Shown piece by piece: positions 28,600 through 35,732 of a stretch of 35,732 bases of DNA. A program made the position numbers and the translations under genes. The notes beneath the pieces are model-generated. The model did not search any database, was not told where the DNA came from, and saw nothing but the letters and a program-made list of their open reading frames with translations. The DNA is from Chara braunii (Eukaryota > Streptophyta > Charophyceae > Charales > Characeae), in assembly GCA_003427395.1 (NCBI GenBank), contig BFEA01000037.1:4326059-4361790 (forward strand). The letters are read 5' to 3'. Numbering within the stretch: the stretch's first letter is position 1; the number at the start of each line of letters is the position of its first letter.

Positions 28600-30690
28600 G
28601 GATGAGTAGGCGGTGGAGATGATGGCGTTGAGGCGGCGCTGTTCGGTGCCTTATTTGATAAGCAGATCGTGTCGTGCTTGTCTCTCAACGACATCGTAGA
28701 AGGTGATGGAGGATGGATTCGGGAGAAGGGTAGAGGAACATGTACCAGTGGGTTGCGACGCCGGGGATCGTCCGGTGGAGGTGTGTCATCGGGGAGAGGG
28801 GGGGGCAGACGAATTGTTAATGCTAATTGGGCCATCGGTGGAATAGAGGTGATCACTGATGGGATGGCGGGTAGTCGAGTCGTCAATGCAGGGACGGGTT
28901 CGTTGTGATCATGGGGACAGTGTTCAAGTCGAGGAGGGACCGGGAATGGCGGACGCGGAAATGGCGGGTTGGGGGGGCGCAGACGTGGGTGCCTGACGTG
29001 TGAACTGCGTGGTATTTGGACAGTTTGTTTGTTAATGTCCTAATTGTCGGCATCGGAATCATCCACCCTTAGCTTGGAGGTAGGTTCGCTCCCCAGGCTT
29101 GAGTTTTGTTAGACGGGTTGGGTGGGTGTTTGTAGGAGGATGGCTGGTGCGTTCTCTTCCATCCGCGTGAGGTGGATGGCGGAGAGTTCGTCTGAGGAGA
29201 GCGATGTGGTGTTTAGTGGGTTGGAGAGGGTGTCCGGGTTGGGGGCGGTGAACTCGTTCGAGGAGGTGGTGGAGGTGATGTCTTTGGAGGCGATGTTGTG
29301 GAAGAAGTGAGGGTGGGGAGGGGTTGATGTGAGTGAGGTCTTGTAGGGGGAGAAGACGCGGTTGATTTGGAGGGCACGAGTGAGGAGGTCGGCGAAGGTC
29401 ATGGGTGGCTCACGGACAAGGGCTGCCGCTAGTTCCTTGTGGCATACCCGCTTGACGTGTCACCAACGAGGTTGATTGGGATGCGCTGGCAAAGAGAGCG
29501 GACGTATTGAACAAAGCAGTCGATCGGTCCGATTTGACGGAGCCGACAAAATTGGTCGAGGTAGTCATCAACTGTCTTCTGTGGGCGGAAGGTGGAGGTG
29601 ATCAGGGTGGGGGGTGAGGGGGGGGATTAGGTGTTGTTGGTGACGCTGACGAATGTCTTTGGTGGTTCTTCAAGGGGAGGGGGTTGGTATGGGGGGAGGA
29701 CGGTCTGGTCGGGGGCTGTCGGGTGGGAGGTCAACTCAAGGAAGGAGTGAGGTGGAAGACCGACATGCTGGCGGTTAGTCATTTTTTTGTACCACCATCG
29801 AGCGGTGCCGTCCAATAGTTTGGTGCCAGCAATGGGGAGCCAGTGGATGGCTGGGATGCTGTTGAGGGAGAAGGCTTGCTGGAGTTTGGCGAGAAGAGGA
29901 AGACGTCCTCATGGGGTTGGTAGGAGAAGGTGGGGATCTCTTTGATGCAGAATGATGGAGGGATATTGTTGACTTTGGTGGCAGTAGCGGCGAGGGCGTT
30001 GATGTCAAGGGTAGGGGAGGAAGAGTCGATCCGGGTGAAATCGTCGACGGGGTTGGTGGGAATGAGCGCGTTTGGTGGAAGTAGTACAGGGCTTGTGGTG
30101 TTGAAGTGATCTGGGTATAGGTGGGTTGGGTGGAAGTGATAGTGGATGAACTCAAGAGAGGTTTTGACTGGGGGGGAATGGTCGACGACCGCGTGACGGC
30201 AGGGGTTGTCGTCTTCGGTGGTGGGGTGACCATGGTGGAGGTGGTGGTGGATGATGGCGGGGGTGTGGATGACGCACTAGCGGAGAGGGCGGTGGATGTG
30301 GAGGCGGAGGATGGAGGAATGGTGATGGCGCCTGAGGTGAGGGGGGGGAGACGTGGTGGTGATGATCTGGATGGCAGGGGTTTGATTTTTGATGGTGTTC
30401 ATGCGAGCGGAGATGGTGGAGACGGATGTTTTGATGTCATTGATGGATGAGTGGATGGATGTCACCATGTGGAGGAGTGTTGCGAGATCGGTGGCGGCAT
30501 CGGGTGCTGGTGTTTACTTGCCTGCGAGGTTGCAGGCGATGCTATCGACGAAGTCGATGCGGATGCCGGACATATCAATGCTGGATGATTGGGCCATGGT
30601 GGGGGAGGAAGCGGTGGTAGCAGTGGATGAGGTGGAGGCAGCGGCGACGTCGGCGGCTGTGCATTGAGAGTTGCTGGTTGTGCGTGTCAC
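28600..30690 (-). pseudogene. Gag region (gypsy element 2)
   Basis: The frame opens near 30690 with GTG ACA CGC (VTRTTSNSQC), probably a former ATG, just after a TAG. It continues to MAQSSSIDMSGIRIDFVDSI (ATG at 30597) and HMVTSIHSSINDIKTSVSTI, a helical, possibly coiled segment. Then comes a long Pro/Ser/Thr-rich part (30233-29775). MDGTARWWYKKM near 29815 matches the Gag LxGxAxxWW block. MTFADLLTRALQINRVF (29402) is another Gag helix. Near 29061-29020 is a zinc knuckle, xFRCRQLGHxQTNC. Its first Cys is replaced by TGA (29059-29061), and a second stop TAA (29032-29034) lies inside it. Several frameshifts separate the pieces. Confidence 0.78.
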
Positions 30691-31349
30691 GTCCTAGTTA
30701 CAAGGGTAGAGTAACATCAATTGATTTAGCAAAAGAAGTATTCTTGAATAAATGATTTCGGAATTAAATTTATTTGAAATTAATTCAAGAGCTAGGCTAC
30801 TAGAGTGGCCCGGGTCCACTTGGCCGACCGCCCCAAAAAGATATTAAAAAATAAAAAGTATTTATTTATTTATTTTATTTTTAATTTAAAATTTGAGTTT
30901 AAATTTGGTAAATAATTTCGATGTGTTACTGAGGCAATTTGCTCAATTTATTTTTTTCCCGGGCCCTATTTTCCGGGAGACTTATTCCATATCCGCCAGA
31001 GTTTAATGTTTTTTTCATACGACAAGTCGCGTTCGGGAGACTTGTTCTATATCGTTGTGTAATCTCTTCCTCTTCTTTGTCCTGTTCTTTTCACCCCACC
31101 ATCTTATTCTTCTTCTGTGTGGTTTGTTGTTGGCTGTTCTCCTGAATTGATGTGGTGTGGACTTCATGAGTGGCTGTCGCTGTTGACACGCGTCCCCCAG
31201 GACGCGGGGGTGGGGTTACTCGATGCTCGCTAACGTTGCCGTATGTACATTGAAGATTGTTGCTCTGCACTTTGCTTCTCGGAGTAACCACCGTAGAGGT
31301 TATACTACTGGTCATGTGGCTTCGTTGTTTGAGTTGTGACAGTGTTACA
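30691..31349. other. Junction between gypsy element 2 and the Penelope-like element
   Basis: AT-rich (30720-30950), then two copies of CGGGAGACTT(A/G)TTC(C/T)ATATC at 30974-30993 and 31034-31053, exactly 60 bp apart. A perfect 7-bp hairpin CGCGTCC-CCCA-GGACGCG lies at 31189-31206. The repeats may be the 5' untranslated or promoter part of the plus-strand element that starts translating at 31350. No LTR or terminal repeat was matched elsewhere. Confidence 0.5.
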
Positions 31350-32779
31350 ATGGCTAATGTACCTGCAGCTACGAGTGTGCGTACGTGTTATAACTGCGGT
31401 GACCCCAACCATTTTGCAAGATGGTGTCCTGACCGACAGGACATCACCAACTCTAATCACAATTCTACTAATGCCCCTATTCTAGCTCTATATCCTCCCA
31501 CGGCTCCCGTGCTCCCTCCATCTCCTCCCCCCTGTCCAGCGCACCTGCCTTCTTCATCTACGGCTGTGTGGCAGCTTCTGGCACGGGCAGTCAGTATCAG
31601 AAGGGTAGCGGTTGGTTCAATACTGACCAGCGAGTAGCCGTTTTGGAGGATACTGTGGCTCAGCTGAAGGCATGGTACGATGCGAAGGTGGCCAAGGTAG
31701 TAGCGAAGCAACAGGAGGAAGAGAGACTTAAACGAGAACGTGAGGCCGAGGAACGAAGACTTAGAAAAAAGAAGGATAGAGAAGAATTTCAGAAGGAAAT
31801 GAGCGACTCATGGAATGCTAAGTTCGAATCTGTGTGTGGTGCTCTACGTTCTAGTAAGAATGCATGTACGAATGATCAGGAGTTGGAGAAACTCAAGAAG
31901 CAGGTGGAAGTGTTACAAATTGGTCAGAGGCAGGCGATGGGTAATTCAGGGGCATCCACAAGCAAAGCAATGGTCAATAATGATGGTATGTTGGCTAGTC
32001 TTCTCCATGAACAAGAGGAGATGAGAGCCAAACTGGAGTTTGCACTGGGTGCATGTAAGAAAGTCGAGATGTTGGAGAACGAGGTGCGGGTGTTAAAGCA
32101 GTCGGATGAGGATGCCGTACAGAAGGCCGAGACATGGAAGGAGGCGTTGAGGACAGGCAACAAGCGTAGTCACATTGCTATGTCACCTGCGTCGACCTTG
32201 AAAATGCCGCCAGCAGCTACGCCTCGGAAATCTCCCAGTAAGGAGCGAATGAATGTTGATACGACGCCGGTCAGACAGCGACATAATTTGGAAGTGGAGA
32301 CGTTGAAGGAGCTCAGGATGCAGGAGCTGAATAGGGGGCGGGAAGCAGAGCAAGAAAATGCGCGACTGAAAGAGGAGTTGGCAAAGCAGGATGCTGTTAA
32401 GCATGCGGCGCCGAGATCTAGCTTTTGAGTGAGACTTGATGAGGTTGAGGGGAACGGTGGAGCGTCATTTCCACGAACAGGAAAGGGCAAGAAGAAACCT
32501 AGTACCGGTAGCGAGGCTGGGAGGGACGATGAGCGCGAAGCTTTTTTTCGGGAGGTGAAGAAGGAATTCCGAAATTTGAAGAAAGATGACGTCATGGACA
32601 TATGCATGAAGGAGGGGGTCGAGTATACGACTCTGAGCGAAACCATCACAGAAATCATCAACAAGCATGTTGAACACGCCTTTGGGAAGAAGCCGGCGAT
32701 ACAAGACATCTCCGATAACGGCATAGGGGAACCACAGGACGAGGGTAAGGATGACGGGAGGGACTCGGCTACTTCGTAG
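31350..32779 (+). pseudogene. ORF1: CCHC zinc knuckle and coiled-coil protein
   Basis: The ATG at 31350 begins MANVPAATSVRTCYNCGDPN, and the knuckle CYNCGDPNHFARWC fits C-x2-C-x4-H-x4-C. A Pro/Thr-rich linker follows. Around 31565-31575 the frame changes to AASGTGSQYQKGSGWFNTDQ and a long Lys/Glu/Arg-rich coiled coil (EEERLKREREAEERRLRKKK). Further heptad segments follow (ELEKLKKQVEVLQ, KKVEMLENEVRVLK, KELRMQELNR). One TGA (32426-32428) interrupts the same frame. Beyond it FFREVKKEFRNLKKDDVMDI and VEYTTLSETITEIINKHVEH form a helical C-terminus to the stop at 32777. It would be an RNA-binding, self-associating Gag-like partner of the RT. The start is chosen because the knuckle follows at once and no other ATG precedes it closely. 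Confidence 0.78.
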
Positions 32780-32793
32780 GGTCCCTCCCGAGC

Positions 32794-33420
32794 GTGGCTG
32801 ATCTCTGGTCTTTAGCTCTCTCATGTCACTTAGTCAGAGCTTCCTCTCCTCGTTTTCTCAGATTGAAGGACCTTGATTCTTTGTTTAGGTTGCTTGTCAT
32901 TGTACTTCTTCTGTTGGGACTTCTTCCGTGGGCTAAGAAGCTTTCTCCTTACATTGCTGCTTGGTGGAAAGGAGATGAGGTGGTAAAGGGGCCGTTGGTG
33001 TATGTGGTAGTATCTCCGTGGTGTTGCCATTTGTACGTAGGAAGTACGAGGCGGGATCTAGTGAGCCGATGGGGTGAGCATGTTTATAGGGCCTGTGATG
33101 CATCTCTTATCAGTAAGGGTAGGCGCAATGAACGATTGTACAGGTGGTTACGGAGGTGTGGGGCGGGTAAGTATGTGGCTATTCCCATCTGCTGCTGTTC
33201 TGACGAGGATCTCAATGCGACAGAAATATTTTTTATTCGGTTGTTCTCACCCTCTTTGAATACGAGAGATAAACCAAGGAGAGTAAGGAAACGGCAGTTG
33301 GGAAAACGGGAACGTCGGCGGCTGCTTGCAAAATTGAACACGCAGGCTGTTGTTGACCCGAGAGTGTATGTGTCGACACCCTTGGTATGCTTCCATTCGT
33401 CTGTAGGGATTGTCTTCTAG
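32794..33420 (+). pseudogene. GIY-YIG endonuclease domain of the Penelope-like element
   Basis: A 208-codon frame beginning at GTG, with no ATG in frame near the start, 15 bases after the ORF1 stop and in the -1 frame to it. The frame is open only from 32755, so overlap with ORF1 is slight. Residues 30-46 form a strongly hydrophobic segment (LFRLLVIVLLLLGLLPW). The nuclease reads GPLVYVVVS (66-74, GIY position), LYVGST (80-85, YIG position), RWGEH (92-96), NATEIFFIRLF (141-151, with the catalytic Glu at 144) and SLN (154-156). A very basic tail follows (RRVRKRQLGKRERRR). All the key residues except the Ile and Tyr of GIY are present in form. Its role would be to nick target DNA and supply the primer for reverse transcription. 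Confidence 0.8.
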
Positions 33421-33530
33421 CTTGCTTCGTATTCTGAACTATTGTAGGGATCAGGCCATCTGTGAGTGTGTGGTGTTGTGCAAGGGAGGGTCCTTAGTGC
33501 TCGATAACTGGAAGGTGGTCAAGCGATGTT

Positions 33531-34354
33531 ATGGGTCATCTATTGTTTCATGTAGGTCTGCGAAGTTCTAAGGGTTGGATTACTGATGGCATTACTCTGA
33601 GGTTCAAGTCGATTGTACCTTTTTGTCGTCGGGCACTAGTGCTGAAGCCGATCCTGAGCAGGCTGTTTAGCCGACCCCCTACACGTATCACACTACGGTC
33701 CTGGAGTTTTGAGGAGTTGGTTTATGCTTTTTCTGCTGTGCGATGCTTTCAAGAGAAACGGGCTTGCAGCAGATTGAGAAATATTTTGTCTCGAGTGGTG
33801 GTGTCACAGTTTGGAGTGCATATTCAGGAGCGATTGGTTGTCCGGGTCATATATGACGACCATTATTGTAAGGCTGGGATTTGTAAGGTGTGTGCAGGGT
33901 TGGTTTGTGATTTGGACATTCACCTTGCCTGGAGGGACATGATTGTCAGGCGCATGCGGATCGTATGGTGTAAAAACAAGACAGTGTGAGATATCATCAA
34001 CAATTTTCAGGATGTGGCGAGACTGGGAAAGAATGAATGTCGATGTCTGGATGCTGATACGTCCTTCCCTTGTGTAGATGGACACGCGTCATTCTGCCTC
34101 TGCTCCTTCGAGGTTTTTCTCCTTGAATGCTGAACTCCAGGAATGTTCTACGCCCATCTGTGGTTGACCCAATCTCTAGTCTTAAACGACAGATTCTGAA
34201 ATCTTTTCACTCTGTTAAATCTACTCCTGAACTGAATTCTGAATCGCTTCGCTGTGTTAATCTATCCTCTTGTCTTTTACATTCTTCTCTGATGCTTGAA
34301 GGGGGTAGTTTCTCTTATTCTGTTGATGAAGTGGAGTACGTGAAGGAAGTCTGA
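33531..34354 (+). pseudogene. Cysteine-rich linker and RT N-terminal region (Penelope-like element)
   Basis: One frame runs 33531-34133 with a single TGA (33987-33989). It includes RSWSFEELVYAFSAVRCF, then a cluster CKAGICKVCAGLVC (from 33867; C-x4-C-x2-C-x4-C). After the stop comes CRCLDADTSFPCVDGH (from 34038; C-x-C-x8-C-x3-H). Both could bind zinc; I do not know a family for either. A frameshift near 34127 leads to SLKRQILKSFHSV and SVDEVEYVKEV, which then shifts by one base into the RT frame. The region lies between nuclease and polymerase, where permuted Penelope-like proteins have a connecting segment. Confidence 0.6.
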
Positions 34355-35598
34355 GTGGTTTGGTGTGTTGCCCCCTGGATCACAATCCAGGGGATACATT
34401 TGTATGCTGTCCGGTGGTGTATGGTCAAGGAATGAAAAAGTTGTTCCTAAATAACCCATCGTGTGAGACAGTTATGCAAACGGAGCAAACTGTATTGGGT
34501 AGGTGCAGGAGTTTGTATGGATAAAAGGGACTTGAGAAAGTGGGAACATGGAAAATAGATGGAGCTCTCGGGAGGGATTACTGCTTTCCCAAGCTTAACG
34601 ATAAATCGAGATGGAGACCGATATGCCCCTCGCATCAGGATGGCTGTGTGGTGGGAGCGAAGAGAGTGGCATGTTCCATTAATCACCTACTCTGGAAGTT
34701 GCCGGAGAACTTGCATTTCAATCTCAGGCGGACAGGCAATCTGATGAAGTAAATCTCGGTCATCAATGGGAGGCTGAAAAAAGATAGCGAGTTGATTGGG
34801 GGTTCGTTTGACATCAATGAAATGTTTTCTAACTTGTCGCATCAATCTATCCTTCAGTCTTTACGGTGGGTGCTGGACTACTGGATGGGGGAGGGTTGGT
34901 CTAGAGTGATGGTCCGAAAGCATGGTAAAATGGTGAGGTTGATCTGCCAGACGGTGGGAATCCCTATGGGGAAAACAACGAATCCTGCACTGGCATGCCT
35001 TCTGTGTGCTCATGACGAGTTTATGTTCCTGTCCTCGCTCGGAGCGGATAGGAAGCTGATATATGGATGCAGAACTGTTGATGATGTATCGATTTTTGTT
35101 AACTATCAGAAAGATAATGCAGGATCTAGGATGAAAGTAGAACAGCTGATAGAACAGTTTCGGGATTGCTGTGATGAGTAGTTGGTACTGGAGCAAACAA
35201 ACTCCGGTCAGACGTGGGATTTTATTGGATGCGAGTCACATATTTTATTTAATCCTTGTCGGATTGTCTGTTAGGCAATGCACAAGAACCAGAAGTTTGG
35301 GATCAATCAGCCGCTGGTATTTCAGAGCTTGCAAGATTTTGCTTCCTACTCGAGTCGGCAGCAAAGGCTGGCCATGATTAGCTCGTTCCTACATCGGGCA
35401 AGAACGGACACTTCAATCCAAGGGATTGAGTCCAATTTTATCCTTACCCTGAAAAACGAGTTGTGGCTGCGTGGCTACCCTGATGAGTTTTTTGACAGGG
35501 CACGGGTAAACTTCTCACGGAAATTTGCAGACTGTTGGGAACCATGGATTTCAATTCTTACTAAATGGGATCGGTTGTTGCGGAGGGTCATGAAGTGA
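34354..35598 (+). pseudogene. Penelope-like reverse transcriptase
   Basis: A single reading frame is readable from about 34354 to the TGA at 35596, broken by four in-frame stops: TAA 34522, TAA 34750, TAG 35179 and TAG 35272. In order it shows PLDHNPGDTFVCCPVVYGQG, then FPKLNDKSRWRPICP (motif 2), SFDINEMFSNLSHQSI (motif A, catalytic Asp codon at 34810) and QTVGIPMGKTTNPALACLLC (motif B). GCRTVDDVSIFV follows (motif C, Asp-Asp codons at 35080-35085, Thr where an aromatic residue is usual), and then LVLEQTNSGQTWDFIG. The thumb has RLAMISSFLHRA and LWLRGYPDEFF, matching the R..C and NGYP signature of Penelope-like enzymes. Both metal-binding positions are kept, so decay is by stop codons only. 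It is distinct from the RT at 9.1-10.3 kb. Confidence 0.85.
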
Positions 35599-35609
35599 GC
35601 ATGGCAGGT

Positions 35610-35732
35610 GTAGGTTCCCATTGAGGAACCCATGTTTACTTGTCTTAAATATGAAGTATTGTGGGTGTTGGTTCCTACTATGGGACCTGTGTTGAGATAA
35701 GCATTGGGGGTGTTGGTTCCTATTACGGGACC
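35610..35732 (+). repeat. Three hairpin-forming repeats after the RT
   Basis: GGTGT(A/T)GGTTCC begins near 35608, 35661 and 35709. Each copy folds on itself: GGTTCC-CATTGA-GGAACC, GGTTCC-TACTAT-GGGACC and GGTTCC-TATTAC-GGGACC. In the second and third units one G-T pair replaces A-T. Spacing is about 53 then 48 bp, and the array continues to the window edge. Compensating or G-T tolerant changes suggest the stem rather than the letters matters. It could be a 3' RNA structure recognised by the RT, or the start of a terminal repeat. Confidence 0.75.

Larger units (their letters stand above)
25138..30690 (-). mobile_element. Ty3/gypsy retrotransposon 2 (chromodomain-bearing), LTRs not found
   Basis: Minus-strand order is gag (30690 to about 28600), protease (28581-27968), RT (28331-27394), RNase H (about 27320-26680), integrase (about 26560-25500) and chromodomains (25500-25138). 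It is not a relative of element 1: motifs and base composition (GGT/GTG-rich plus strand) differ. Multiple frameshifts and stops, a changed RT active site (YLDY) and a broken Gag zinc knuckle show it is dead. No LTR pair, primer-binding site or target duplication could be identified, so its true ends are unknown. Confidence 0.85.
31350..35732 (+). mobile_element. Penelope-like element with permuted GIY-YIG-RT order, runs off the window
   Basis: Plus-strand order is ORF1 with CCHC knuckle and coiled coils (31350-32779), a GIY-YIG endonuclease (32794-33420), a Cys-rich linker (33531-34354), a Penelope-like RT (34354-35598) and hairpin-forming repeats (35610 to the end). Classical Penelope elements have GIY-YIG after the RT. 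An N-terminal GIY-YIG is the hallmark of the permuted clade described from green algae, protists and invertebrates (Chlamys/Naiad types). Six in-frame stops and a few frameshifts show this copy is inactive. The upstream CCHC/coiled-coil ORF could be a true ORF1 or a separate element placed upstream. The 3' end lies beyond this window. Confidence 0.75.

Noticed and set aside
30684-30700. TGTCACGTCC as the start of a plant LTR
   Set aside because: On the minus strand the same bases form the beginning of the gag frame of element 2 (GTG ACA CGC), and no partner LTR exists.
35470-35500. Hammerhead ribozyme core (CTGATGAG) as found in Penelope-like elements
   Set aside because: No GAAA or stem II/III partners follow in the right spacing, and the bases are coding for the conserved GYPDE thumb segment.

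Overview
This window is eukaryotic and almost certainly from a large, repeat-rich streptophyte (green plant lineage) genome. I found no host gene that I can defend. What can be recognised is a nested graveyard of retroelements, pieces of organellar DNA, rRNA-derived fragments, tandem repeats and microsatellites. From memory, the Gag/Pol wording of the first Ty3/gypsy element and the CCHC plus coiled-coil protein near 31.4-32.8 kb resemble repeat-encoded proteins of the charophyte alga Chara braunii. That is a recollection, not a search result. A single N at 12958 shows the window comes from a draft assembly.

Layout. 0-1 kb: a diverged duplicated inverted-repeat unit, then a short remnant of Ty3/gypsy pol (minus). 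1-8.2 kb: no genes; an AT-rich block (2.5-4.4 kb) holds several diverged tandem arrays, including a dimeric array of about 124-bp units, and a 35-bp nuclear 28S-like scrap lies near 6.6 kb. 9.1-10.3 kb (plus): a broken reverse transcriptase (RT) of Penelope-like type. 11.1-12.1 kb: a 68-bp tandem repeat and a tRNA-headed SINE-like element. 12495-21363 (minus): a structurally complete but dead Ty3/gypsy element with both LTRs, a primer-binding site, gag, protease-RT-RNase H-integrase, a chromodomain-like tail and a polypurine tract. Its 3' LTR carries an insertion of mitochondrial DNA (an atp9-nad4 chimera). 22.6-23.5 kb (minus): a deleted gypsy fragment. 23.86-24.09 kb (plus): an organellar-type large-subunit rRNA fragment. 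25.1-30.7 kb (minus): a second, unrelated Ty3/gypsy element with a duplicated chromodomain. 31.35-35.73 kb (plus, running off the end): the most interesting element. Its first protein has a CCHC knuckle and coiled coils. After it come a GIY-YIG endonuclease, a cysteine-rich linker and a Penelope-like RT, so the endonuclease lies upstream of the RT (permuted order).

How the parts relate. No pathway or operon is present; the logic is that of copy-and-paste elements. In each gypsy element Gag packages RNA, protease-RT-RNase H makes cDNA, and integrase (with the chromodomain tail) would insert it. In the Penelope-like element the GIY-YIG nuclease would nick target DNA to prime the RT, and the upstream CCHC/coiled-coil protein would act as the RNA-binding partner. 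Every element here has stops, frameshifts or substituted catalytic residues, so none looks active. Many of the lesions are transitions, as expected from decay of methylated cytosines.
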